A DNA stretch of 45,239 nucleotides from an uncultured Vibrio sp. (GTDB lineage Bacteria; Pseudomonadota; Gammaproteobacteria; Enterobacterales; Vibrionaceae), in NCBI RefSeq assembly GCF_947488985.1, contig NZ_CANLBV010000028.1, positions 1-45,239 of the forward strand. Direction: 5' to 3'. Below, in pieces: positions 8,311 through 16,470 of this stretch. Under the pieces are notes generated by a model, which saw only the letters and a list, made by a program, of their open reading frames with translations, searched no databases and was not told where the DNA came from. Every line of letters begins with the position of its first letter. Within the stretch, counting starts at the first letter, position 1. Both the position numbers and the translations under genes were made by a program.

Positions 8311-9033
8311 ATGAATAGCACCATCGACACTATTTTAGGACACCGCTCCATTCGTCAATATACAAATCAACCGATTGAAAAAGAACAACTTGATGTGATT
8401 ATTCAGGCGGGTCTCGCGGCTTCATCATCGAGCTTGCTGCAGGCTGTTTCTATCATAAGAGTCACAAACAAAGACAAACGCAAATTGCTCGCCGATTACG
8501 CAGGCAACCAGGCTTACGTTGAGAACGCGGCTGAGTTTTTGGTGTTCTGTATCGACTATCAACGCCACGCTCAGATCAACCCTGACGTTCAAACCGATTT
8601 TACCGAGCTGACCCTGATTGGCGCAGTCGATTCGGGCATCATGGCGCAAAACTGCATGCTGGCTGCTGAGTCTCTAGGTTTGGGGGGCGTGTACATTGGC
8701 GGGCTGCGTAACAGCGCACAACAAGTCGATGAACTGCTAGAGCTACCACAACACACCGCCGTATTGTTCGGGATGTGCTTAGGTCATCCGGCACAACAAC
8801 CAGAGGTGAAGCCTCGCCTTCCTGCTCACGTAGTAATGCACGAAAACCAATACCAGCCGCTGAGTCTAGATGAAATTGCCAGCTACGATGATTCGATGCA
8901 AAGCTACTACGCAAGCCGTTCAAGCAACCAAAAGCAAAGCAGTTGGTCACAGCAGATCACGCAAAAGCTGTCGGGCGAATCTCGCCCGCATATCCTGCCT
9001 TACTTAAACAGCAAGCAGTTGACCAAGCGTTAG
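8311..9033 (+). CDS. frp: NADPH-flavin oxidoreductase / NfsA-type oxygen-insensitive nitroreductase
   Basis: 240 residues from the ATG at 8311, which gives MNSTIDTILGHRSIRQYT, aligning end to end with V. harveyi Frp (also 240 residues); an in-frame ATG at 8266 would add 15 residues not seen in the family. AAGG lies 12 bases before the chosen start. The FMN site is marked by 'HRSIRQY', 'AASSSSLLQ', 'GGVYIGGLRN' and 'KPRLPAH'. The enzyme uses NADPH to reduce FMN and also nitroaromatics and quinones in the cytoplasm; in luminous vibrios Frp supplies reduced flavin to luciferase. No lux genes are in the window. Divergent from the HAD gene, closed by a perfect terminator. Confidence 0.95.
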   Translation: MNSTIDTILGHRSIRQYTNQPIEKEQLDVIIQAGLAASSSSLLQAVSIIRVTNKDKRKLLADYAGNQAYVENAAEFLVFCIDYQRHAQINPDVQTDFTELTLIGAVDSGIMAQNCMLAAESLGLGGVYIGGLRNSAQQVDELLELPQHTAVLFGMCLGHPAQQPEVKPRLPAHVVMHENQYQPLSLDEIASYDDSMQSYYASRSSNQKQSSWSQQITQKLSGESRPHILPYLNSKQLTKR

Positions 9034-9035
9034 TT

Positions 9036-9058
9036 CGTAAATCCGTAAATCCGTAAAA
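9036..9058. repeat. 8-bp tandem repeat just after the frp stop
   Basis: CGTAAATC occurs at 9036-9043 and 9044-9051, followed by a partial third copy (CGTAAA). It starts three bases after the stop codon. Confidence 0.8.
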
Positions 9059-9083
9059 AATAGCAGCAAACCACAGCACAAAC

Positions 9084-9116
9084 AAAAATGTCAGCGTACA
9101 ATACGCTGACATTTTT
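9084..9116. terminator. Bidirectional terminator between frp and clsC-like gene
   Basis: A perfect 15-bp stem, AAAAATGTCAGCGTA (9084-9098) with complement at 9102-9116, 3-nt loop, A and T tracts on either side. It serves two convergent genes. Confidence 0.94.
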
Positions 9117-9136
9117 ATTGATTCGAGCCTATGAGC

Positions 9137-10669
9137 TTACAGATATTTCTCAATCGGGAGCAGTTGTAGAAAGCCTGACTGCATGCGTTCCCACTGGCCC
9201 GTTTCTGGTTCACTGTCCCAACTTTGCTCGCCAGAATACCAATACACATCCCCGTCTTCGAGCTCTAAACGCCAACTATTATCTTCACTCATTGCTTGCT
9301 CAATGGTGTCTGCTAACGTTTCAGCAATCTCTTGATTCTCGATGATCAAAACCGATTCAGTATTGAGGTAGGTAGAACGCAGATTGAAGTTAAATGAACC
9401 AATGCTGGCGATACTTCGGTCAAAAACGGCCGACTTAGCATGCAAGCCATAGGCCGTTTCAGGCGCACATTTAGACACATCTTGAGTCGATGCTTCACAC
9501 AACTTAGATTCCGGTTTCAGCTCAAACAACTCAATGCCATGTTCCAACATGTCGCTGCGTCGACCCGCGTAGGCGGAATGGTTACTCACCAGATCATTAG
9601 ACACCATTGAGTTGGTTAATGCCTTTATCTCAACGCCGCTGTTATTCAACGCTTGCCACTCTTCCAGCTGACCGTCATCAAACACTAGGTAAGCGGATTC
9701 CAGTAAGATCTCTTGTGTCGATTCACTTGCCAGCTTGGCAAGATAAATCCCGGTCGCTTTGGGTTGATCGGTATTATCCGAATCGGCAGGCACGGGTTGG
9801 TCGTAAACAAAATGTGCCTTCACCCAAGTCATCTCACCAATCACCTGTTGCAGCAAATCATCTGCCGCCTCTCGGTCTAAAGGTAATTGAGGGTAATGTT
9901 GATAATGTGGCACCGCAATATCATCCATCATTGAGATATCCGCAAGCGCTTCATCACCCAATATATCGATAGGGTAAGACCAATGGCTATTCCAATAGTC
10001 AACAAAGCTGGTTTGGATCGCGGTGACTGCTGAGCCCATCACCAGCACATCGCGGTCTCGGAAATTGATGTCATCTGAGAGGTCAAAGTATTCGTCACCA
10101 ATATTACGCCCGCCGACCACGGCTAAGGTGCCATCGACGGTAAACGATTTATTGTGCATGCGGCGATTTAAGCGAGAAAAGTCACCGACGAAGCTTAACC
10201 ACTTACTGAAACCACGACGTGTTGGTGTTGGATTGAAGATTCGGATCTCGACATTCGGGTGCGCATCCAGTGCCGACAGTAAACCTTCACGCTCGTTGAG
10301 GTTGATATCATCCAGCATTACCCGCACCTTCACACCTCGTTCGGCTGCCGCCAACAAACGGCTGGCTAGGTAGCTGCCTGATTCGTCTGAGTTCCAGATG
10401 TAGTATTGAATGTCGATGGTGTGCTCGGCGCTTTCGACCAGCGCCAATCGCTGTGCCAAGGCATCCCAACCTGACTCTTGCAGACGAACCGCCGTGGTGC
10501 CTTGCTCTAAAGCTTCAGGCTGATACTCACTTGTTAGAACCGATAAAGAACTAGGCGCGGGAGAAATTTGGGGCTCTACAGGGTGGTCAATACCTTCAGG
10601 CAATGAAGAACAACCACCAAGAATAGCGACTAAACTTAAACTTAAACTGATGCGTTGCAGCACAGACAT
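9137..10669 (-). CDS. ClsC-like cardiolipin synthase / phospholipase D lipoprotein
   Basis: 510 residues, start preceded by GGAAG. Residues 1-19 are a lipoprotein signal (ILGGC, Cys20, followed by SS, so probably outer-membrane or periplasm-facing). Two HKD motifs of the phospholipase D family are complete: H172-x-K174-x4-D179 in 'RMHNKSFTVDG' with 'VVGGRNIGDEYFD', and H410-x-K412-x4-D417 in 'LHAKSAVFDR' with 'IGSFNFNLRS'. Around the first motif it matches E. coli ClsC closely ('DFSRLNRRMHNKSFTVDG'). ClsC makes cardiolipin from phosphatidylglycerol and phosphatidylethanolamine; the same chemistry is likely but a phospholipase activity is possible. No ymdB-like partner is beside it. The lipoprotein signal is unlike E. 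coli ClsC. Confidence 0.9.
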   Translation of the reverse strand: MSVLQRISLSLSLVAILGGCSSLPEGIDHPVEPQISPAPSSLSVLTSEYQPEALEQGTTAVRLQESGWDALAQRLALVESAEHTIDIQYYIWNSDESGSYLASRLLAAAERGVKVRVMLDDINLNEREGLLSALDAHPNVEIRIFNPTPTRRGFSKWLSFVGDFSRLNRRMHNKSFTVDGTLAVVGGRNIGDEYFDLSDDINFRDRDVLVMGSAVTAIQTSFVDYWNSHWSYPIDILGDEALADISMMDDIAVPHYQHYPQLPLDREAADDLLQQVIGEMTWVKAHFVYDQPVPADSDNTDQPKATGIYLAKLASESTQEILLESAYLVFDDGQLEEWQALNNSGVEIKALTNSMVSNDLVSNHSAYAGRRSDMLEHGIELFELKPESKLCEASTQDVSKCAPETAYGLHAKSAVFDRSIASIGSFNFNLRSTYLNTESVLIIENQEIAETLADTIEQAMSEDNSWRLELEDGDVYWYSGEQSWDSEPETGQWERMQSGFLQLLPIEKYL

Positions 10670-10829
10670 GTATCTGACTTCCTTTCACAATAAGGTCTTT
10701 GAAAACTGTCTGGACAGCTTTGTGGATCACAAGCTATTCCAGTTTATGCATCAATTATTACTGCTATTGCGCGAAATTTATAGGTAATTATCCAGTCTAA
10801 ATTTAAAGGTCGGTAAATTGGCCTATAGA

Positions 10830-11393
10830 TCACTTAAGTTGAGTGAGCGCCAAACAGTATAAACTCAGCGGCTTTTCGACCATTTCAATGGTGAGTTCAG
10901 TTCGGTCTGGGTTACAGTTCAACGCCAAAACATAGCCATGTAAATAATCCACCAGCAAATCCAACGCATTTTTGGTTTGCTCTTCGGTTAACGCTAACGG
11001 GCTCAATACCGCTGCAAAACGCTCACTAAACACTTCCATCGGGCCGAGGGATTTCATGGTCAATAAGGTCTCTAACAAGCCTCTATATTCGTTGAGCACC
11101 GACAAGTAACTCACACTGAGCCGATAAAGGTTATCTCGCCAGTCTTGATTTAGCTCAGGCTGTGCAACTGCTTCAATCAAAGAAACCGTGATTGCCTCAA
11201 GCAGGTCGTTTTTGTTTTTGAAGTAATGATATATGGCCATCGCATCGACCCCGAGCTCTGTCGCTAATCCTCGAATGCTTGGCACTTTGCCACTCTCTCG
11301 CATCATGCTTTTGGCAATGGTGAGAATTCTCTCCGCGCTGAGTTGGCTTGACCCACTCTTTGGTCGACCTCGTTTCTGATCCTTGACAGTCAT
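10830..11393 (-). CDS. TetR/AcrR family transcriptional regulator
   Basis: 187 residues, GAGGTGA upstream of the ATG. The N-terminal helix-turn-helix is residues 18-60, with recognition stretch 'LGVDAMAIYHYFKNKNDLLEA'; a basic N-terminal arm (KRGRPKSGS) precedes it. The C-terminal ligand-binding half is of the TetR_C type. It is divergent from the RibD/DHFR-like reductase, and a 15-bp palindrome lies between them, so it probably represses itself and that gene. Ligand unknown. Confidence 0.92.
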   Translation of the reverse strand: MTVKDQKRGRPKSGSSQLSAERILTIAKSMMRESGKVPSIRGLATELGVDAMAIYHYFKNKNDLLEAITVSLIEAVAQPELNQDWRDNLYRLSVSYLSVLNEYRGLLETLLTMKSLGPMEVFSERFAAVLSPLALTEEQTKNALDLLVDYLHGYVLALNCNPDRTELTIEMVEKPLSLYCLALTQLK

Positions 11394-11415
11394 ACCGTCA
11401 CCTCTTAAACTTTAT

Positions 11416-11430
11416 TTCTACGCTGTAGAA
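11416..11430. promoter_or_regulatory. Palindromic operator candidate for the 10830-11393 TetR
   Basis: TTCTACGCTGTAGAA is a perfect 6+3+6 palindrome, 22 bases before the tetR start. A second, shorter TAC-CGT-GTA palindrome lies at 11445-11453, closer to the reductase gene (start 11488). Two related sites in a divergent TetR promoter region suggest autorepression and repression of the neighbour; inference. Confidence 0.6.
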
Positions 11431-11487
11431 TTATTTTGATTTATTACCGTGTAGATGCCAAGTTTCTCATCGATATCGGAGTTAAAA

Positions 11488-12021
11488 ATGTCAAATATTG
11501 TATTCATCGCAACCAGTCTTGACGGTTACATTGCAGACAAACAAGGCGGCTTAGATTGGCTGCAAGCGATTCCAAATCCAGACGGTGACGACATGGGTTA
11601 CAACGCTCATACCGGTCGTATCGATGCGCTGGTCATGGGACGTAATACAATGGACATGGTGTTGAGCTTTGGCATTGATTGGCCTTACAGCAAGCCAGTC
11701 TATGTACTGAGCAACACTTTAAGTGAAGTACCTCAAGAACTTGAAGGTAAGGTATTTTTGATGAAGGGCGAGCTTAGCCAGATTGTCGCGGATTTGAATA
11801 ACAAAGGCCTAAAGAACCTGTACATCGATGGCGGCATTACCATCCAAAACTTCCTGAAAGAAGACCTGATTGATGAACTGATCATCTCGACCATTCCAGT
11901 CTTACTTGGTGGTGGTTCCCCGTTATTTGGTGACTTAGTGTCCCCTGTCGATTTTACGTTGAAAGGCGTCACGACGTACCTTGATGAGATAGTCCAAACT
12001 CATTACTTACGTAAGCGCTAA
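11488..12021 (+). CDS. RibD/dihydrofolate-reductase-like family protein
   Basis: 177 residues from the ATG at 11488 (GGAG at 11478-11481). The upstream in-frame extension to 11455 lies in the operator region and is not used. Family marks are 'VFIATSLDGYIAD' at the N-terminus, 'DALVMGRNTMD' around residue 50, 'LYIDGGITIQNFL' and 'IPVLLGGGSPLF'. The fold is the RibD C-terminal / DHFR NADPH-binding fold; these stand-alone proteins are NAD(P)H reductases of unknown substrate, distinct from true FolA. Its pairing with a TetR regulator suggests induction by a small molecule. Confidence 0.92.
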   Translation: MSNIVFIATSLDGYIADKQGGLDWLQAIPNPDGDDMGYNAHTGRIDALVMGRNTMDMVLSFGIDWPYSKPVYVLSNTLSEVPQELEGKVFLMKGELSQIVADLNNKGLKNLYIDGGITIQNFLKEDLIDELIISTIPVLLGGGSPLFGDLVSPVDFTLKGVTTYLDEIVQTHYLRKR

Positions 12022-12160
12022 GCTGTTGTTCATCGAAGGGGCACCTAAGGATCAACACCGGAAACATTGCTCACACTACGTAATCTTTACCGTCCCTACA
12101 CAAGCCTCCCCTATAGTAGTGCTCTTTATCGTCTCTCATTCTTGATGGTAGCTGGATATT

Positions 12161-12417
12161 ATGAAGCTTTTGGTCGACCGTATTGGTGAACAGTTTTTAG
12201 AAATTCTGCAACAATCGGGAGTTACGCCAATACCCATGCCGATGGCTACTTTATGTTTGTGCGCCTCAACGATGAGTTAACCCGACTCAAGATTACGCCC
12301 AATTGGGAACTGCCGCCTTCCGCTCAAAGATTGGCTCTTCCTTATTACCCAGCCCCAAGAACCAAGGAAGAGCTCGACAATATTGACGATTTTGATGCGT
12401 GGGCTGGCGGTTTTTAA
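12161..12417 (+). pseudogene. Frameshifted small gene of unknown family
   Basis: From an ATG at 12161 the frame reads MKLLVDRIGEQFLEILQQ and then drifts into a low-quality tail that stops after 39 codons. In the -1 frame, from about 12190, a well-composed sequence continues for some 70 residues (including 'SYANTHADGYFMFVRLNDE' and 'YYPAPRTKEELDNIDDF') to TAA at 12415-12417. The two pieces together look like one protein of about 85 residues split by a one-base loss near 12195-12215. I do not recognise the family. A genuine frameshift mutation or a sequencing error fits best; the heptamer there (G-TTT-TTA) is not a good slippery site. Confidence 0.55.
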
Positions 12418-12453
12418 ACACTATTACCTACGCCTAATAGCACATAATACCCA

Positions 12454-12484
12454 AATTATTATCAATTATTTTTTGATAATAATT
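12454..12484. repeat. AT-only perfect hairpin
   Basis: AATTATTATCAA (12454-12465) and TTGATAATAATT (12473-12484) form a perfect 12-bp stem around TTATTTT. It follows the broken gene and could act as its terminator, or be a regulatory palindrome for the gene at 12625. It lacks the GC-rich base usual for terminators. Confidence 0.6.
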
Positions 12485-12624
12485 CAAATGTAGCACTGTT
12501 TATCGTTTCAAATGTTCCTACTAATATTTATCCATCGACACAGCCTGCAGCTCAATGAACAAAGAGTAGCGCTGTATACACAGACAAATCACCATTTCGG
12601 TGAAAAAATAATATAGGTACGAAC

Positions 12625-12915
12625 ATGACTCAACTCACTATTGTCGCAAACATCATCGCTAACGAAGACAGAATTGAATTGGTTAAAGCAGAGCTGCTAA
12701 AGCTGATTGATATAACTCGCGCTGAAGAGGGTTGCATCAACTACGACCTTCACCAAGACAATGAAAACCCAGCACATTTCACTTTCTATGAAAACTGGAC
12801 ATCACGTGAACTTTGGCAAACACACATGGGTAATACTCACCTTGCTGAATACATGGCAGCAACGGAAGGCAGTGTTACGTCATTTACACTTAACGAGATG
12901 ACTAAGATCGCTTAA
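12625..12915 (+). CDS. Antibiotic biosynthesis monooxygenase (ABM) domain protein, YgiN-like
   Basis: 96 residues, one ABM ferredoxin-like domain filling the whole protein. Typical marks are 'KAELLKLIDITRAEEGCINYDLHQD' (split here as strand-helix-strand), 'FTFYENWTSRELWQTHMGNTHLAEY'. Members are small cytoplasmic dimers without cofactors; the E. coli relative YgiN is a quinol monooxygenase, and others degrade reactive quinones or have unknown roles. Monocistronic with its own terminator, convergent to the LysR gene. Substrate not predictable. Confidence 0.92.
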   Translation: MTQLTIVANIIANEDRIELVKAELLKLIDITRAEEGCINYDLHQDNENPAHFTFYENWTSRELWQTHMGNTHLAEYMAATEGSVTSFTLNEMTKIA

Positions 12916-12974
12916 GTACAGTTTCAGTAGTCTGTTACTAGAAAGCATACTGACAAGCTATCTAGTTCGATTTC

Positions 12975-13003
12975 AAAGCCCCGCTGCACGTCAGCGGGGC
13001 TTT
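12975..13003. terminator. Bidirectional terminator, ABM gene / LysR gene
   Basis: AAAGCCCCGCTG (12975-12986) pairs perfectly with 12992-13003 around CACGT and is followed by a T tract. It separates convergent genes. Confidence 0.93.
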
Positions 13004-13036
13004 TTCATTTAAGCGGATTTCGTCAGTCTGCCTTCG

Positions 13037-13918
13037 TTAGAGATTCAAACGGGGCTGAATAAAATCGATAAACGCCGAGATACGTTTAGAGACCGATGAC
13101 GACTTATAATAAACCGCATTCACTCGCTCTCGGTCTGTGTTGGCAAGTTTGTCTTGTTCCAGAATAGGGACTAGGCGACCCGCAGCCATATCTTCCTGCA
13201 CCATAAACCCCGATAAACAAGCAATCCCATTTCCAGCTAGTGCTAGTTGACGCACCGTTTCACCATTACTGGCTGTCACGGTAGGCGCGACATAACTTTG
13301 GTTTGGTAAAGGCCAATGGTTAAGCACTTTGTTACCCGCAAATCCCACAATTTGATGCGAACTTAAATCTTCAGGTTTGGTGGGCAACCCACGCTTAGCG
13401 AGATAATCAGGTGACGCCACAATATGGAGTAGACTTTTTCCTAACGGTCGAGCGTGCAATGTTGAATCGGACAACTTACCGATTCGTATTGCCACATCGG
13501 TACGCTTTTCTAATAGATCAACATAGCCTTCGTTTGAGGTTAACTCGAGTTCGATATCGGGATAGGCCTCTTTGAATGACTGCACCAAAGGCACCAACTG
13601 ATGGAATACGAATGGGCTGGCGGCATCGACCCTTAAGCGACCTTTGGGCAATTCCCCACGTGACACTATCTCTTCTTCTGCGGTCTGGATCATCTGTAAA
13701 CCTAGTCGAACCGAATCGACAAACTGCCGCCCTTCCTCCGTCAATTCCACGCGTCTCGTTGTTCGGTTGAATATTGAGACGCCGAGTTGCGACTCAACCT
13801 TACTCACCGAACGAGACACCTTGGCGACCTGCACGTCCAGCGCCTCTGCCGCCGCAGAAAAACCACCAGCATCGACGACGGTGAGTACCATTTCTAAATC
13901 ATCAGAACGCGTTAGCAT
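13037..13918 (-). CDS. LysR family transcriptional regulator
   Basis: 293 residues from the ATG at 13918, which has AAGGAG just upstream; the frame is open to 13996 but that extension has no ribosome binding site. The N-terminal helix-turn-helix covers residues 5-60 ('AAAEALDVQVAKVSRSVSKVESQLGVSIFNRT'), followed by the two-lobed effector domain ('GRLRVDAASPF', 'ELTSNEGYVDLLEKRTDVAIRIG'). It belongs to the branch of LysR proteins that often regulates a divergent exporter or oxidoreductase. Divergent from the MFS gene at 14162, its likely target. Confidence 0.92.
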   Translation of the reverse strand: MLTRSDDLEMVLTVVDAGGFSAAAEALDVQVAKVSRSVSKVESQLGVSIFNRTTRRVELTEEGRQFVDSVRLGLQMIQTAEEEIVSRGELPKGRLRVDAASPFVFHQLVPLVQSFKEAYPDIELELTSNEGYVDLLEKRTDVAIRIGKLSDSTLHARPLGKSLLHIVASPDYLAKRGLPTKPEDLSSHQIVGFAGNKVLNHWPLPNQSYVAPTVTASNGETVRQLALAGNGIACLSGFMVQEDMAAGRLVPILEQDKLANTDRERVNAVYYKSSSVSKRISAFIDFIQPRLNL

Positions 13919-14161
13919 GAGGCTCCTTACCTGTTCCCATTTTGGCTGAGTGACCCAGACTTTACGGGCACTCAGCACAATGATTAAGCCACCCAATTAT
14001 TATTGCATATTTAACAAAGGTTATTTGTTAATGATAGCATTTTTCACAAATATATTTTGCTGGATAATCCCCGCCATCAAACGAAGCGCTCCTATTGCAG
14101 TCACAAGCTGCCTCGCTTTATCGCGCTCGATACACAACACAGAATAGTAAGAGAAATCATT

Positions 14162-15349
14162 ATGCCTTTAGCATTATTCGCATTGACGCTCAGCGCCTTT
14201 GCCATCGGAACAACAGAGTTTGTCATCGTAGGTTTGATCCCTACAATGGCAGCCGACTTGAATGTATCACTGCCATCAGCAGGCTTGTTGGTCAGTTTAT
14301 ACGCGCTGGGTGTGGCGATTGGCGCACCAGTATTAACGGCATTAACCGATAGATGGAACCGCAAGCTGGTGTTGCTTACCCTGATGTCACTGTTTGTTGT
14401 CGGTAACTTACTGGCGTGGCAAGCTCCGGGCTACAACACGCTGATCGCAGCACGTATTTTAACGGGTCTTGCCCATGGTGTTTTCTTCTCCATCGGTTCG
14501 ACCATCGCGACGGGTTTGGTTGCAAAAGACAAAGCCGCGAGCGCGATTGCGATCATGTTTACCGGTTTAACAGTCGCCTTAGTGACGGGGGTCCCACTGG
14601 GTACGCACATCGGTCATATTTATGGCTGGCAGTCCACCTTCTTGGTTGTTGCTGTGCTGGGTCTTATTGCGCTTATCGGCAGTGCTATCTTGGTGCCAAA
14701 CAACCTAAAACAGCCACCAGCAGCGAAGCTTTCATCGCAGCTAAAGGTATTGACTCAACCCCGCCTATTGTTGGTTTATGCCATCACAGCGCTTGGTTAC
14801 GGCGGTACGTTCACAGCCTTTACCTTCCTTGCGCCTATACTAGAAAACGTATCAGGATTTGATGCGAGCTCTGTGAGCCTAATCATGTTGGTATATGGTG
14901 TTTCAGTGGCGTTTGGCAACATCTGGGGCGGAAAAATGGCCGACAAGATGGGTCCAATCAAAGCACTAACGATTATCTTCTCAGGCTTAGCGGCGGTACT
15001 GGTGGTATTCAACTTTACCGCAGTAAACCCTTATGCAGCAGTCGCTACGATATTGGTTTGGGGTGCGTTCGCATTCGGTAACGTTCCAGGACTGCAAGTT
15101 TACGTTGTGAAACTGGCTGAGAAATACACACCGGATGCAGTCGATGTGGCATCGGGATTGAACATTGCCGCGTTCAACGTAGGTATTGCACTCGGCTCAT
15201 GGGGCGGCGGTTTAATTGTTGCAGATTCTGGATTGATGAATACCCCTTGGGTAGGTGCTGTGATTGTATTAATCGCACTAGGATTGACTCGATTTAGTGG
15301 CGCACTAGACAAGAAACAAGCTCAGCAAGCTGTTCCATCTAGCATCTAG
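14162..15349 (+). CDS. MFS exporter, AraJ/YdhP-like (DHA1 family)
   Basis: 395 residues from the ATG at 14162; upstream in-frame sequence lacks coding character. Twelve membrane segments are visible. The N-terminus 'LSAFAIGTTEFVIVGLIPTMAADL' is the signature of the AraJ/YdhP group, motif A is 'TDRWNRK', motif C-like 'TGVPLGTHIG' follows helix 5, and 'GLNIAAFNVGIALGSWGGG' is helix 11. These are inner-membrane proton antiporters for small drugs, sugars or purine-like compounds; the substrate is not known here. Divergent from a LysR gene. The last codons and stop lie inside a 7-bp tandem repeat. Confidence 0.92.
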   Translation: MPLALFALTLSAFAIGTTEFVIVGLIPTMAADLNVSLPSAGLLVSLYALGVAIGAPVLTALTDRWNRKLVLLTLMSLFVVGNLLAWQAPGYNTLIAARILTGLAHGVFFSIGSTIATGLVAKDKAASAIAIMFTGLTVALVTGVPLGTHIGHIYGWQSTFLVVAVLGLIALIGSAILVPNNLKQPPAAKLSSQLKVLTQPRLLLVYAITALGYGGTFTAFTFLAPILENVSGFDASSVSLIMLVYGVSVAFGNIWGGKMADKMGPIKALTIIFSGLAAVLVVFNFTAVNPYAAVATILVWGAFAFGNVPGLQVYVVKLAEKYTPDAVDVASGLNIAAFNVGIALGSWGGGLIVADSGLMNTPWVGAVIVLIALGLTRFSGALDKKQAQQAVPSSI

Positions 15350-15378
15350 CATCTAGCATCTAGCATCTAGCATCTAGC
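15337..15378. repeat. 7-bp tandem repeat (6 copies) across the MFS stop codon
   Basis: ATCTAGC is repeated six times without variation. The MFS stop (15347-15349) is inside the second copy. As each unit contains TAG and the stop is reached in the second unit, loss or gain of units downstream should not change the protein. It is a likely length-variable locus. Confidence 0.95.
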
Positions 15379-15398
15379 AAGAATAGAAAAACAGACAA

Positions 15399-15430
15399 AA
15401 CAAAGCCCAAGCCTTGGTTCGGGCTTTGTT
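15399..15430 (+). terminator. Terminator of the MFS gene
   Basis: AACAAAGCCC (15399-15408) pairs with GGGCTTTGTT (15421-15430) around a 12-nt loop. Confidence 0.8.
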
Positions 15431-15523
15431 GGTTAAATCTATCGTTACTGTTTGCAATCTAAGTTTGTGTAATCCTAAGCTTTGATACATAGTCAGGGTT
15501 TTACACCATCTGAGATTCAAATT

Positions 15524-16423
15524 GTGAGCTTTTTAAAACTGATAACCCTTGCAGCCATATGGGGTGGCTCGTTTCTTTTCATGAGAATAGCGGCTAACCC
15601 ACTGGGGCCAGCGGTACTGATTGAGGCACGAGTTCTGTTCGCGGCTGTCACCCTACTCTTAGTTGCTTGCTATCTTAAAAGGAAGCTCTCGTTTACTGCT
15701 CACGCGAAACATTTTTTCATTCTTGGCCTGTTCAACACCGCACTGCCTTTTTTGCTGTTCGCTTATGCGGCTCAAACACTCAATGCCTCAACGCTCGCGA
15801 TCTTAAACTCGACTGCACCGATATGGGCGGCGATCATTGGGGCTATTTGGACTAAAACGGCGCTGACAAGCAGGGTTTTACTCGGCTTAAGCACAGGGGT
15901 GATCGGGGTTGCAGTATTGGTCGGCTGGGATGCAGTGAATATTGGCCGAGATGCGATGGTACCTATTTTTGCCGCCATGATGGCTGCATTTAGCTATGGT
16001 ATCGCCTCTAACTACACCAAGACAGCCCCAAAACTTGAAGCCTTCAACAATGCCCATGGCAGTATGTGGGCCGCAGTATTGATCGTATTGCCGTTTGTAT
16101 TTTTTATTCCAATGCGAGAAGCGCCCGACCTGACTATAGCGACATCGGTCATCTTACTGGGCGCAGTGTGTACTGGGTTAGCCTATCTACTCTATTTCAA
16201 CCTCATCTCCGAGCTTGGTGCCCCTTCGGCGCTTTCGGTCACCTTCTTGATTCCTGTGTTTGGCATTTTGTGGGGCAACCTATTCTTAGACGAAGCGATT
16301 GGTCTTAACACCATGTTTGGCTCAATGCTGGTGATTGCCGGAACCATGTTAGTCACAGGTATGTCGCCCGCGAAGATGATAGAGAGTGCGAAGCAGAAAC
16401 GCACAAACAAAGCGGCTCGCTAA
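15524..16423 (+). CDS. EamA/DMT family transporter
   Basis: The chosen GTG start at 15524 gives 299 residues, opening directly in the first helix (SFLKLITLAAIWGGSFLFMR); a TTG at 15482 would add 14 polar residues. Neither has a strong ribosome binding site (TGAG nine bases before the GTG). Ten membrane segments in two EamA repeats are visible: 'IWGGSFLFMRIA' and 'LLFAYAAQTLNASTLAILNSTAPIW' in the first, 'CTGLAYLLYFNLISELGAPSALSVTFLIPVFGILWG' in the second. Inner-membrane exporter or importer of metabolites, substrate unknown. It lies between the MFS gene and a convergent LysR gene. Confidence 0.88.
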   Translation: MSFLKLITLAAIWGGSFLFMRIAANPLGPAVLIEARVLFAAVTLLLVACYLKRKLSFTAHAKHFFILGLFNTALPFLLFAYAAQTLNASTLAILNSTAPIWAAIIGAIWTKTALTSRVLLGLSTGVIGVAVLVGWDAVNIGRDAMVPIFAAMMAAFSYGIASNYTKTAPKLEAFNNAHGSMWAAVLIVLPFVFFIPMREAPDLTIATSVILLGAVCTGLAYLLYFNLISELGAPSALSVTFLIPVFGILWGNLFLDEAIGLNTMFGSMLVIAGTMLVTGMSPAKMIESAKQKRTNKAAR

Positions 16424-16470
16424 TCCAATACCAACCACGATTCACCCATGAGTGGTTAGCCCATGCATGA

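Noticed and set aside
12190..12215. Programmed -1 frameshifting in the small gene
   Set aside because: The local heptamer G-TTT-TTA does not fit X-XXY-YYZ and no downstream stimulator hairpin is seen.
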